From Saprospiraceae bacterium (lineage in GTDB: Bacteria; Bacteroidota; Bacteroidia; Chitinophagales; Saprospiraceae), in the NCBI GenBank assembly GCA_021738725.1, contig JAIPBE010000012.1, forward strand, positions 18,994-82,993: a stretch of 64,000 nucleotides of DNA, given 5' to 3'. Of this stretch, positions 17,121-27,063 are shown piece after piece; within the stretch, counting starts at the first letter, position 1; each line of letters opens with the position of its first letter. A program made the translations under genes and the position numbers. The notes under the pieces are model-generated. The model saw nothing but the letters and a program-made list of their open reading frames with translations. It made no database searches and was not told the origin of the DNA.

Positions 17121-19184
17121 TTATTTATCCTCTTCATAGCGGATCTCCACCGGCTCATCGAGGGTGGTGATGAGGATCTCGGTGCGGCGATTGTACTGGT
17201 GCTGTTCTTCCGTACAATTGACCCCTTCCGTACACTGGTTGCGCAACATGGTCTCGCCATATCCAACAGCCGTGATCCGCGCCGGTTGAATGCCCCGGCT
17301 GACCAGGTAGTTCTTCGCGGCAGCAGCGCGGGATTCGGAGAGACGCTGATTAAACTTGTCACTTCCCCGACAATCGGTGTGCGCACCCAGTTCGATCTCC
17401 ATGGAGGGATATTTCTTGAGCAGATCGTAAACCACATCCAATTCATTGGCCGCACCTGGTCGCAGTGAGGATTTATTATAATCGTAATAGAGATTTTCCA
17501 AAACGATCACAGATCCTTCACCGATCGGCTTGGCAACAGCTGTCTCAACAGGTGTTCCTGAAAACGGCAGGAGGAGCAATTCGGTCTTCCGTGTTTCTGC
17601 ATAATTCCCATTAGAGGTGGACACGCGGGATCGGCCCGGGATATACCCTTCCTTATTTGCAGACAGGGAATAATCTGCAGCCTCGGATAAACAATAGCTG
17701 AACGTCCCATTGATATCGGACTCTAAATAGACGGGAGTCCCATCTGGCATTTCGATCATGACAGGGACATGCGCCATCAGGACACCAGTCTTCTGGTTTT
17801 TCACCCGACCTTCCAGCAGGAAGCAATCCTGAGGCCGTACGCGGATGACGATCTCGTCAGCCGTCGGCTCGGGAGGAGATGTATAGCTGAATTCTTTCGT
17901 GATATATCCAGGCTTGGAAACCAGGATCAAATAATTCTGGTCGATCTTCATCTGGCTCAGGGCCATCCCACTTGCATCGGAACGGGTATCCGGGGCATTG
18001 AGGTCCAGCGTTTTCTTTCGCACCAGATTCAGGGTCAATTTGTCGGGTGCGGATGCTTCTGGCGCAAGCGCCATATCAAAGATGGTCTCACCGCTGACAA
18101 AACCATAGGCATCCTTTTCCAGGATGAAAATACTGGCATCGGGAATGGGTTGACCTGTCGTTTCATCGACGATCTCCACCATGGTCCTGGCGACGAAGTT
18201 GTCCAGGTCACCGGCAAGAGAATAGGCGGATTCAAATTGATAGATATCATCCTTACCAACCCCACCGGGGCGATCGGAGGAAAAGAAGCCGTGCAGGCCA
18301 TCATCTTCCAGGACAAAGCCCAGATCATCAAATGGTGTATTGAACGGAGCGCTGAAGATCTGCGGATGTGCGTCCGGCAGGTTTCGCGTATTCACAGAGA
18401 AAATGTCCAGTCCGCCCAAACCTTCATAGCTGCCATCGCTGGAATAGAAGAGATAGCCACTGTAATGAATGAACGGGAATACTTCATTGCCCTTGCTATT
18501 GATGGCCGGACCCAGGTTGACCGGATCGCTCCAACCCCCTGTGGTCCGATCGACAAACCAGATATCATATCCGCCATATCCACCCGGCCGATCTGATGCA
18601 AAGAAAAGTCGTTTGCCGTCTCTGGATAAGGATGGATGTTGGCTGGAATATTCGTCCGCATTGAAGGGCAGTTCTGTGACATTCTCCCAATCCTGATTGC
18701 CCCGTTGAGCGGTGTAGATCTTCAACCGTACCCGGCCCTGATCATCTGCCCGCTGCAAACCATGCTTTTGATTGTTGGAGGTGAAAAATATCTGATCACC
18801 ATTCCGGGAAAAAGCCACCGGGCCCTCATGCAGTTGAGAATTCAACTGACCTGAAAAGATCTCCGGTTCTACAGGCGTGCCATTCGGGTCTACGCGGGTA
18901 TAGTATAGCTCAAAGTAGGTCTCGCCGATCTTGGAGTCCAGAAATCCGCCCTTTTTCCGCGAGGAAACGAAGACCAGACCGTTGTTATAAAACACCGGGG
19001 AAAAATCCAGATGCTCGGTGTTGATGGCGGTGGCATTGGTGATGACAATCCCTTTGCCTCCGGTCTTTTCATAGAACTTATTGGTCCCCTTTGTCTTGGA
19101 GGATCCAGATTGTTGACCGATCAGGCTAAAGGGCATGACCGCAAGGGCCATGAGGAGGAGGAGGTTGGAGAAGGTGTTTCGCAT
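17121..19184 (-). CDS. OmpA-family protein with PD40 propeller repeats
   Basis: This is an outer-membrane/periplasmic protein of 687 aa from the ATG at 19184. That start gives the signal peptide MRNTFSNLLLLMALAVMPFSLIGQQ; the track start (19382) is 66 codons too early. The N-terminal half has PD40/WD40-like repeats (PSLSRDGKRLFFASDRPGGYGGYDIWF, HGFFSSDRPGGVGKDDIYQF). Two carboxypeptidase-regulatory-like domains lie in the middle, and the C-terminal ~120 residues form an OmpA peptidoglycan-binding domain (ELGAHTDCRGSDKFNQRLSESRAAAAKNYL, NRRTEI). This composition, directly after a PorP/SprF gene, is typical of Bacteroidota gliding/T9SS accessory units. It probably anchors the adhesin-SprF assembly to the cell wall. 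Confidence 0.9.
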   Translation of the reverse strand: MRNTFSNLLLLMALAVMPFSLIGQQSGSSKTKGTNKFYEKTGGKGIVITNATAINTEHLDFSPVFYNNGLVFVSSRKKGGFLDSKIGETYFELYYTRVDPNGTPVEPEIFSGQLNSQLHEGPVAFSRNGDQIFFTSNNQKHGLQRADDQGRVRLKIYTAQRGNQDWENVTELPFNADEYSSQHPSLSRDGKRLFFASDRPGGYGGYDIWFVDRTTGGWSDPVNLGPAINSKGNEVFPFIHYSGYLFYSSDGSYEGLGGLDIFSVNTRNLPDAHPQIFSAPFNTPFDDLGFVLEDDGLHGFFSSDRPGGVGKDDIYQFESAYSLAGDLDNFVARTMVEIVDETTGQPIPDASIFILEKDAYGFVSGETIFDMALAPEASAPDKLTLNLVRKKTLDLNAPDTRSDASGMALSQMKIDQNYLILVSKPGYITKEFSYTSPPEPTADEIVIRVRPQDCFLLEGRVKNQKTGVLMAHVPVMIEMPDGTPVYLESDINGTFSYCLSEAADYSLSANKEGYIPGRSRVSTSNGNYAETRKTELLLLPFSGTPVETAVAKPIGEGSVIVLENLYYDYNKSSLRPGAANELDVVYDLLKKYPSMEIELGAHTDCRGSDKFNQRLSESRAAAAKNYLVSRGIQPARITAVGYGETMLRNQCTEGVNCTEEQHQYNRRTEILITTLDEPVEIRYEEDK

Positions 19185-19254
19185 GCTATAGGGAAGATTG
19201 AGTGCGCGAGCAAAAGTTACCGATGAAAACGAATTCTTTGGCTCTATTAGTACA

Positions 19255-20229
19255 TTATTGGAAAAAACGAGGGTTATCGATCTCGGATGCCTCATCTTTT
19301 CCAAAGCAGAAGCGGAGCAATGCTTCAAAGGTACCATTTTGATAATCGCGGATATCGGAGAGGGCAATATCATACCCGACACTCAATAAAAAGTGCTGGC
19401 GGATACGGAAACCCAGAATGAGATCGATGGATTCTCCAAGACCAGGATCACGGTCCCCGCCGAACCGGTAGGTCAAGCCTGCATGGAACTGGTCCTTCAT
19501 CTCCAATGCCACATGCAGATCCGCATCGAAGGGAGCATTCTCCACGTATTTCAGCAAGAGTTGTGGATGGAGCGCCAGGAAATTATTGAGGGTGATGCGG
19601 TAGCCTCCCAGGGCGTAATAATGACGCAGCTCGGTAGAAGGTCGGTCGGCACCATTTCCAAAATCAATATTGCCTGCGACCAGTCGGGGCACCCCGGCAC
19701 CGGCGTACCAATCCTCACCCTGGTAATAGATTCCGGCACCGAAGTTGGGCAGGTATTTGGTCTGCAATCCCAGGGGAACGCCTGGATCCAGACTGATATC
19801 CTGAGTGCCTTTGATCCGTTCATCTCCATAGTCTTCGGCAAAGTATCGCACGGAGCCGGACAGTCCGACGCCGAGATATCCACGACCGAGAGGTATGCGA
19901 TAGCTGTAGGCCATTTCGGCAGTCACATTGCGTGTGATCCCGATAGCGGTCCGGTAGAAGTTGATCCCCATGCCGACCCGCTGTTGGAATAATGGCGTAT
20001 TGAAACTGACCATCTGCGCCTCCGGAGCACCTTCCAGGCCGATCCATTGTTTGCGATAGATGAGAGAGAGACAAGGGCCGCCTTCACTACCGGCAAAACC
20101 AGGGGTGTAAAACAGGCGGTTGAACATAAACTGGGTGAATTGCCCGTCTTGCTGCCCCGATACAGCAGTCATCAAAACAAAAGAGCTGATAAAGCCAAGC
20201 AGGAAAAGTCTGATCCGTTTCTGTTGCAT
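19255..20229 (-). CDS. PorP/SprF family outer-membrane protein
   Basis: This is a type IX secretion-associated membrane protein of 324 aa. I take the ATG at 20229, which gives MQQKRIRLFLLGFISSFVLMTAVSGQQ as signal peptide; the track start (20346) lies inside the upstream gene. The chosen start is five bases after that gene's stop. Diagnostic features are DGQFTQFMFNRLFYTPGFAGSEGGPCLSLIYRKQWIGLEGAP, the classic PorP/SprF N-terminus, and repeated beta-strands ending GFRIRQHFLLSVGYDIALSDIRDYQNGTFEALLRFCF. In Flavobacterium, SprF is needed for export of the adjacent adhesin SprB; by analogy this one should serve the giant type B protein encoded immediately before it. Confidence 0.92.
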   Translation of the reverse strand: MQQKRIRLFLLGFISSFVLMTAVSGQQDGQFTQFMFNRLFYTPGFAGSEGGPCLSLIYRKQWIGLEGAPEAQMVSFNTPLFQQRVGMGINFYRTAIGITRNVTAEMAYSYRIPLGRGYLGVGLSGSVRYFAEDYGDERIKGTQDISLDPGVPLGLQTKYLPNFGAGIYYQGEDWYAGAGVPRLVAGNIDFGNGADRPSTELRHYYALGGYRITLNNFLALHPQLLLKYVENAPFDADLHVALEMKDQFHAGLTYRFGGDRDPGLGESIDLILGFRIRQHFLLSVGYDIALSDIRDYQNGTFEALLRFCFGKDEASEIDNPRFFQ

Positions 20230-20234
20230 GGCTA

Positions 20235-23200
20235 TTAGTATTTTATGAGGAGGAAACCGGACTCCGGCAATTCGCCGTTCTGAAGATCCAGGATGTAGAA
20301 ATAAGTTCCTGGCGGCAGGATCTGACCGCCGTAGGTCCCGGCCCAACTGTTCAGGTAGGGTGATGCCGCATAAACTTCATCCCCCCACTGATTGAAAATA
20401 GAAAGCCGGTTGTCTGGATATTCATCTGTCAACACCAGACAGGGGATCACCAGGATATCGTTGACCCCATCATTGTTCGGGGTGATAATGGTGGGCATTT
20501 CACACCGGGGTTCCAGTCCGATCTTCAGCACGACAATGGCCTCGGCACAGACGCCGGGGCATTTTTCGCTGCACACCTGATATCGGAAAGTAACCGTCCC
20601 GGAATAGTTGGCCGGTGCTGTGTAGCGGTAGATCCCGTCTGCCACCTTCTCGATCTGACCGACCAACGGTTGTGTCAGCAACTGGGTAGTCACCGGCCCG
20701 AAAATGGCATCATTTGTCAGCACCTGGATCAAGGATTGACCTGCAAACGGGATGGCCATCGTGTCGTTCGCTGCCGATGGTCCGTATTCGTAATTCACCA
20801 CTACGGTATCCCGTGATGAGGCGCCACAGATCCCGTGATTCAACTCCCAAATAAAGGCATTGAAACCAGGCTGCAGATTGCAGGCACCTGCACTGGTTTC
20901 GCCGAGGCTGTCGATCAGTACACCTGGAACCAGGGAGGACCATCGGCCTGAGCCGAGTTCTGTAAAGTCGGCGGTCAGGGGCATGGACAAACATCCGTAC
21001 CCGCAATCCTGTCGGTCCACACCTGCATATGCATGATCATCAAAGTTGAAGACCTCTACAGAGGCAGAGGTAGGCGGGCAGGCGCCATTATCGACCGTCC
21101 AGGTGAAGAAATACGCATTTCCAGGTTCGATATCGGTGATGGCCGTGGTGACCTGGGATGGACTCAGAATCGTCACGCCGAGTCCGGCCTGGCCCATTGT
21201 CTGGCTCCACATGCCGGAGTTGGGGGCCGGGTTGATCGCAGTGATCGAAGTCCCTTTTGCCCGGCAGAGTTCAAGGGGAGAATCGACCATTGCTTGCACA
21301 GTTACGGAGATAGCGGCCGTGGCGAAGTCCGTGCTGTAATTCTTGCAAGCCCCGTTGGAGAGCGTCCATGAAAAGATCAACTGATCTCCGGGCAAATACC
21401 CGTTCACCTTGGTGCAATTGGCATCCGGCGTGAGGAGGGTAACCGGGGTTCCAGCCGTCTGCTGCCATTGTCCGGTCCCGATGGTTGGAGACTGGCCGCA
21501 CAGCTCCAGGACCTGACCATTACAGATCGTCACATCCGGACCCGCATTGGCTATCTGATTGGGGATGGTATTGATTTGGATCGTGTGGATCACAGAAGGC
21601 ACGGACCGGCAACCATCTACCGTCGTAATGGCGTAAAAGTCATACTTCCCTTCCTTGTATTGGCCCGGCAGATCGAGGGGAAGGAATGGTTGAATACCCG
21701 AATTGCCGATCAAGGTATCCGTATTGCCGTCATACCAGCCATAGGTCCCTCCCGGCAGCCCGCCGGTGAGGGTCAACTGGCAGTTGCCCGGTGTCTGCGC
21801 ACAGATCAGTCCACCACAATCATCTGAGACGACCGGAGGCAGGGGGTTGGATTTGACTTGCTGGAAAAACTCTTCCGACAAGGGAGAGTAACAGCCATTC
21901 ATCAGAATGCGCACCTGGTAACTGCCGGTGAGATTCGTCGTTGCATTCGGAAGGACCAGGCAATTTCCTCCGGTTTGATTGGTAATGGGGCCTTGCCATT
22001 CATAAACGGCTCCGGCCACAAAAGTCGCACAGGCAATGAGCGTATCCCCTGCACAAACCGGTGAATTAGTTGTGATGGCAGGTGGAAAAGGGATCGGATG
22101 CACGATGACCGTGATCTCGTTGGACTGGTTGGATATGCAGCCATCCACGATCACTTTCAACTTGTATTTGCCTCCCTGATTAATGGTGATCCCCGGGATG
22201 GTCAAGGTCGGGAACAGGGTCGTATCCTGTTTGAGCGGACCCATCCAGATATACTTGACATCTCCACCATAGGGATCATTCGGAACATGGATAACCAGTG
22301 TCTCGCCGGCGCAGATCTCGTATGGATCTTTGGGGGCAGGGTCATCCACCATAATGACCGGCGTGACCGGTGTATCATCCATGGCAATAAAGATGGTGGC
22401 AGGGACGGACGTGCAGGTATTATCCACCTTTTTCACTTTGAGGCTGTACAAGCCAGACTGGGCACCCGTGACATTCAGGAGCTGGGCCACGCTATCCAGT
22501 GAAAAGATCATCCCATTGGGTCCGGTCCAAAAATACTGGTAGGATCCGCCTGCTTCGGGTGGAAAAACGGTGGGCAGGATCTGGCAATCCTCAAACCCGC
22601 TCACACAGGTAGGGCAGGAACTGGAAAGGGCTGTGATCTTGGGACGTTCGGTCAGGACGATCCGAAGAGAATCCCGGGTGGTACACCCCTGGGGATTCTC
22701 GGCCACCAGATAGTAGGTACCTGGAATCGCCGGGACTTTGGGCGTAGATCCTATATAGGTCTTTCCATTGGGGGCAGTCCAGGTGAATTTCACCACATTC
22801 ACTCCGTTGACTGGCAGGATGAGGGTATCGCCATCACAGGCCAGAAGGCTATCCGGCAACTGGACATTGATCGGGTGGATGATCACCGGCAGGGGCAGGG
22901 ATACATCGGATGGGCAGTTGGGTGTTTGAAATACCTGGAGCGTCCAGGTGCCGGCATTCATCAACAAGGCAGGGGCGAACAGTTCCGGAGTGGTGGTGGT
23001 AAACACCTGACCCGTTTGCTGGTGGGTCCACTGATAGGTCATGGCTTGTTGCCATTCGGTGGTGATATGGATGGTATCGCCCTGGCAGACCGGACTATTG
23101 CTATGGATGGAAGGCCGGAAAGCTCCGTTTGGACCGATATCGATCTGGACAGAGCCCGTCGCCATACAGCCGGTCAGCCCCTGAATGGTCAGGACGTACG

Positions 23201-26183
23201 TCCCGGAATTACTTTCCTTGGGGTTATCGATGATCGGACTGGCCTGATTGCTGAAAAATCCGTTTGAAGAGGTCCAGGTATAGACATAAAAGTCTCCCTG
23301 TCCGGGTGTCGGAATGGTAAAGGTGGTATCCGGGATGAGGCGGAGACTACCCCCACAGGTATCCAGGGTAAAGCTCGGGGTCAACTCTTCATTCTGGATG
23401 GCGATCAGCGTGGAGCAGGTATCGCTGTTGCCGGCCAGATCAAAGGCAACGACCTGGACATTATAATTCGATCCGGCATTATTGCAGGTGAACGTATTGG
23501 GGGTCACCTGGTATTGGGTGATCCCGCAATTGTCCGTCCCGGGGACGGTCAGCAGGTCGGTATGTGATAGCGTCAGGTTGACCAGACCGGATGGATTGGT
23601 CTTTCGGAACAGGCCCGGTTTGCAAATGATGGTGGGCGGGGTGCGGTCTTCCACATAGATGGGATACGAACAGGTGGAGCTGTTGCCATCGGCATCGGTC
23701 AGGGTATAGTTCGCAGTATAACTGCCGGCATTCAGGTTGAGTAAATTGGCAGTCGACGGGTATTTCAGGATGCCTGCCCCTACCTGCTGGTTGGTGGCAT
23801 TGTTGACAACCGTATAGTCCGTCTCAATGGAGGAATAGATCAATTCCAACCAGGCGTGGCTGAGTCCATCGGTGGAATTGGGTTGCAAGGGTCCACAGGG
23901 ATTGATAAAGTCAGAGTAATTGAGGATGTCCTTGTTGGAAACCAGGCGAAAGTCGACCTGTCCATTGGCGGTCCATGCCTTCAACAACGGCTCTGGAATG
24001 GTAAAGGTAAAGATGGCCTCTGAGGCACATTCCTGCGGGATGGTGACCGGTCCGGTGATCCCCAGAAATGTGTTGTTCTCACCATAGATCTCAAAAAACT
24101 CACCCGGATTGGCCATATCCCCCTGGACGTGCAATCGGAGCAGGCCGTCACCCGGGCCAGAAGGGGAAGCAATGGAGAACAGGAAGTTGAGATCGGCCGG
24201 GACCATACCAGCATTCGGATCTTCGAAAAAGACGAATGGTTTGGGTGAGACACTGCCATCGAAGGTGGTGGGGAATCCGCAATTATCCCAGGCATTGACC
24301 GGAAAAGGCAGATTGACGAGCGCGGCGCAGTTGGCGGTACTGGTCGGAACATGCAGGGTGTCCGGGCACACCAGAAGGGGCGCTTCCCGATCGACCACGA
24401 TCAGGGGATAGGTGCAGACGCCGATATTGCCACTGCAGTCTGTTGCGCTGACCTGGACGGAATAATTCCCCGGGGATAGGGATTCGTTGGTTCCAATATT
24501 CTGGAGCGGTCCGTTGTCGATCCGGTACTGGACCTGTATCGGTGCCGGTGATGCGACCACATGATCAAAGGAAAGGGTCAGGCTGACCCGGCCATTTGGG
24601 CAGACCTGATTGATGGCCTCTACCCCGCTTCCATTGGGAATGAGGATAAACCGGATCACATCATCCTGGGACCAGGCATTTATCTGATCTGGTGTGAGCA
24701 AGGTGTAGTTGGTCTCTCCATTTGCACATTGGACTGGTACTGGATTGGTCTGGGTCAGAAGGGTATTTCCTTCGGCATAAATCCGGTAGTACTCGCCTGG
24801 CTCCTCCGCATCCGCATTGTACAGATTGATGCGCAGGTTGATATTCCCCGTCACATATTGATCGGGCACACCGGCAAATGAAAAATCAAAGAAAACGGTA
24901 TCCACGACCCCGCTGAGCAGGGGTGAGCCTGAGGTATTGAGGATGGGCATGGTATCGGTCAGGATCGAGGCTCCACCACCATCGCAGTTGTCACTGATGA
25001 ATTTTGATCGGACCAACGGTCCCTCCGCCAGACAGGTGCCAGTGCTGACGACAAAGGTGTCGACAGCGGGACAAAACAACAGGGGTGCTTCGGTGTCACG
25101 AACGGCCAGAGTCTGTGATCCGGTCCGGACATTTCCGCAATCATCGGTGGCGATCCATGTTCGGGTGATCTCGTAGTTACGGTGCCCACATTGGGTAGGG
25201 TCCGGATCCTGATTATCTGATTGGACCCGGAGCAGGTCGGGAGTTGAATCGCAGTTGTCGACCGCCGTCACACCACCCGGGCCGTTGATCGGAGGAGCCG
25301 GGATGTTGTCGCAGGCTACTGTCATATCTGCCGGAATACCAAAGAGCACCGGCGGCAGTGAATCGATGACGGTGATCGTCTGAGAGTCGGCTACCGCGTT
25401 TCCACAATCATCGCTGGCCGTCCAGGTCCGGATGATGGCATAGCTATTGGCACATTCGCCGGTATTGTTCTGGGTTGTCAGGACGATGGTGACGTTGTTG
25501 TCGCAGAGATCTACGGCTGTGATATCCATACCGATGATCGGCGGTGCGGGAATATCGTTGCAATTGACGGTGATGTCGGCAGGGACCCCGTTGAGCGCGG
25601 GAGGGCTGTTGTCATTGACGGTTATGACCTGTTGGTGGGACAGGGAATTGCCGGCATCATCGGTCGCTGTCCATGTCCGGGTGATAGTATAAGAACCTGC
25701 GCACGAGGACAGGGTATTGGTTTCGGTAAATGCCAGGATGGGTTGATCGTCACAATTGTCGACAATCGTCACCGCCGGCAGATTGGGGATATTCGGGCAG
25801 GTGACGGTCACATCCGGAGGCAGGGCTACGCTGAATGCAGGTGGTGTGCCATCGATCACGGTGATGGTAAATACAAAGGTGGAGTCATTCCCGAGATCGT
25901 CAGTGGCCATCCAGGTGAAGGTCACCACTGTGCCGGGAGTAAGGGTATCGCCCAGTTGAAAACCTCCCAGGATGGTCAGGACCGTATCTGTGACAGAAGC
26001 ACCGACCAGCGCCTCAACGGTTAGAGAGTCGGGATGCAGGGTGAGGATGGCTTCGCAGATCGGATCGGCCAGGAGGGTGTCGGGACCTTTGAAGTCGAAT
26101 GCAAAATTCTGGGACTGTCCGGAATGGAGGACCGAAAACAGGAGGACCAGGCACGAAGAAAACTGTAGAAGGCGTCGGTACAT
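20235..26183 (-). CDS. Giant SprB-like adhesin with HYR/PKD-like repeats and T9SS type B signal
   Basis: This is a surface protein of 1982 aa, starting at the ATG at 26183 to give the signal peptide MYRRLLQFSSCLVLLFSVLHSGQSQ; the track start 37 codons earlier adds a charged leader. The N-terminal third has tandem HYR-like domains, each beginning like DxxPPxxxxxPxDxTVxCxxIPxPP and containing TRTWTATDDCGN. The middle has PKD-like and Ig-like units with repeated GTYxLxVxxxxGC patterns. The end (CEMPTIITPNNDGVNDIL to GTYFYILDLQNGE) is the type B CHU_C signal. With PorP/SprF and OmpA genes directly following, it fits a SprB-type gliding or attachment adhesin unit. Cysteine pairs in each repeat suggest disulfide-stabilised domains. 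Confidence 0.9.
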   Translation of the reverse strand: MYRRLLQFSSCLVLLFSVLHSGQSQNFAFDFKGPDTLLADPICEAILTLHPDSLTVEALVGASVTDTVLTILGGFQLGDTLTPGTVVTFTWMATDDLGNDSTFVFTITVIDGTPPAFSVALPPDVTVTCPNIPNLPAVTIVDNCDDQPILAFTETNTLSSCAGSYTITRTWTATDDAGNSLSHQQVITVNDNSPPALNGVPADITVNCNDIPAPPIIGMDITAVDLCDNNVTIVLTTQNNTGECANSYAIIRTWTASDDCGNAVADSQTITVIDSLPPVLFGIPADMTVACDNIPAPPINGPGGVTAVDNCDSTPDLLRVQSDNQDPDPTQCGHRNYEITRTWIATDDCGNVRTGSQTLAVRDTEAPLLFCPAVDTFVVSTGTCLAEGPLVRSKFISDNCDGGGASILTDTMPILNTSGSPLLSGVVDTVFFDFSFAGVPDQYVTGNINLRINLYNADAEEPGEYYRIYAEGNTLLTQTNPVPVQCANGETNYTLLTPDQINAWSQDDVIRFILIPNGSGVEAINQVCPNGRVSLTLSFDHVVASPAPIQVQYRIDNGPLQNIGTNESLSPGNYSVQVSATDCSGNIGVCTYPLIVVDREAPLLVCPDTLHVPTSTANCAALVNLPFPVNAWDNCGFPTTFDGSVSPKPFVFFEDPNAGMVPADLNFLFSIASPSGPGDGLLRLHVQGDMANPGEFFEIYGENNTFLGITGPVTIPQECASEAIFTFTIPEPLLKAWTANGQVDFRLVSNKDILNYSDFINPCGPLQPNSTDGLSHAWLELIYSSIETDYTVVNNATNQQVGAGILKYPSTANLLNLNAGSYTANYTLTDADGNSSTCSYPIYVEDRTPPTIICKPGLFRKTNPSGLVNLTLSHTDLLTVPGTDNCGITQYQVTPNTFTCNNAGSNYNVQVVAFDLAGNSDTCSTLIAIQNEELTPSFTLDTCGGSLRLIPDTTFTIPTPGQGDFYVYTWTSSNGFFSNQASPIIDNPKESNSGTYVLTIQGLTGCMATGSVQIDIGPNGAFRPSIHSNSPVCQGDTIHITTEWQQAMTYQWTHQQTGQVFTTTTPELFAPALLMNAGTWTLQVFQTPNCPSDVSLPLPVIIHPINVQLPDSLLACDGDTLILPVNGVNVVKFTWTAPNGKTYIGSTPKVPAIPGTYYLVAENPQGCTTRDSLRIVLTERPKITALSSSCPTCVSGFEDCQILPTVFPPEAGGSYQYFWTGPNGMIFSLDSVAQLLNVTGAQSGLYSLKVKKVDNTCTSVPATIFIAMDDTPVTPVIMVDDPAPKDPYEICAGETLVIHVPNDPYGGDVKYIWMGPLKQDTTLFPTLTIPGITINQGGKYKLKVIVDGCISNQSNEITVIVHPIPFPPAITTNSPVCAGDTLIACATFVAGAVYEWQGPITNQTGGNCLVLPNATTNLTGSYQVRILMNGCYSPLSEEFFQQVKSNPLPPVVSDDCGGLICAQTPGNCQLTLTGGLPGGTYGWYDGNTDTLIGNSGIQPFLPLDLPGQYKEGKYDFYAITTVDGCRSVPSVIHTIQINTIPNQIANAGPDVTICNGQVLELCGQSPTIGTGQWQQTAGTPVTLLTPDANCTKVNGYLPGDQLIFSWTLSNGACKNYSTDFATAAISVTVQAMVDSPLELCRAKGTSITAINPAPNSGMWSQTMGQAGLGVTILSPSQVTTAITDIEPGNAYFFTWTVDNGACPPTSASVEVFNFDDHAYAGVDRQDCGYGCLSMPLTADFTELGSGRWSSLVPGVLIDSLGETSAGACNLQPGFNAFIWELNHGICGASSRDTVVVNYEYGPSAANDTMAIPFAGQSLIQVLTNDAIFGPVTTQLLTQPLVGQIEKVADGIYRYTAPANYSGTVTFRYQVCSEKCPGVCAEAIVVLKIGLEPRCEMPTIITPNNDGVNDILVIPCLVLTDEYPDNRLSIFNQWGDEVYAASPYLNSWAGTYGGQILPPGTYFYILDLQNGELPESGFLLIKY

Positions 26184-26421
26184 ACCGGAGAGGGGTCTAA
26201 TTCGTGAGCGAACCGAACCGTCCGGAGTCGTTGGGATAAGGGCGAATAGCCAGGATGGACCGCCTGGGCGGAACGAGAGGGAGGATCGGTTCATAGGGAT
26301 ACCTCCGTGGGGGGAGGATTCAATAACAAAAGTAAAAAAATGCCAGGGAACATTTTACCTTTTTCTCAATATAAACCTTTTGGGGTAGACGGTCGAGTTG
26401 AACCAGCCAAAGAGCTGGTTC

Positions 26422-26622
26422 TTATTCCTCTTCTCCTTGAGCAGGAGGCTTGTCGGAATGGGGTTCCAGATTCTCGGGCGGCATATGGGTTTTGAGGAAT
26501 TGGCTGATCTCCTCCAGGCTGCGATTCATCCGGATCTCCCCCAACGCATCGACATCGATGGAAAATCCTTTCAGGTCGGGATGAACTCGGGTGCCTTCTG
26601 ACTTCTTGCGTTTCTTAGCCAT
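26422..26622 (-). CDS. Small conserved-looking protein, 66 aa
   Basis: The function is unknown. MAKKRKKSEG is a basic start, then TRVHPDLKGFSIDVDALGEIRMNRSLEEISQFLKTHMPPENLEPH and an acidic tail GEEE. I recall similarly patterned short proteins (basic head, HPELxGFxIxxxxFGEI core, helix) in Bacteroidota, but have no function for them. Codon use looks like the neighbours. It is isolated between the adhesin promoter region and a repeat-rich gap. Confidence 0.6.
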   Translation of the reverse strand: MAKKRKKSEGTRVHPDLKGFSIDVDALGEIRMNRSLEEISQFLKTHMPPENLEPHSDKPPAQGEEE

Positions 26623-27063
26623 GAGGTGAAGGTAAGGCTTAGTCGGTTGTCAGTTGTCGGTTGGCAGTGGAGAGTTGGGAGTGGAGGAGTCGAAGAGAAA
26701 GGTTATTGCGTGATTTCGTTATTGCGTGATTTCGAAAATCAAGGCGGTATCAACACGAATCAGGCAAGTACACGGGGTGAAATCGGAAATCGGAAGTGCG
26801 TAGGCGGAACCTGAATGGACGTAGCCACTTTGACACGGTTGGTTCGCTTCAGGTTTTGGTCATTCGAATTTCGGGTCTGAGATTTATTTGAGATTTGCTT
26901 TTTGTGCTTTGGAATTTTCTCTCCCGCTTTTGGCCGATCCATCTTGATATGACCTTTCTCAAAAACCAATGTTGATTCGAGTGTCTCGCTCGAACCCGCT
27001 ATTGCGTGTGTCTCACAGCAACTCTAAGGATGATATTTTCTTATGGAGGCTGTAATTAATTAT
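26623..27063. repeat. Gene-free stretch with a dispersed repeat
   Basis: No credible gene. The block at about 26699-26781 (TTATTGCGTGATTTCG twice, then AAATCAAGGCGGTATC and CAAGTACACGGGG) is almost identical to 32768-32850. The short ORFs here run through repeat sequence. Confidence 0.6.
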
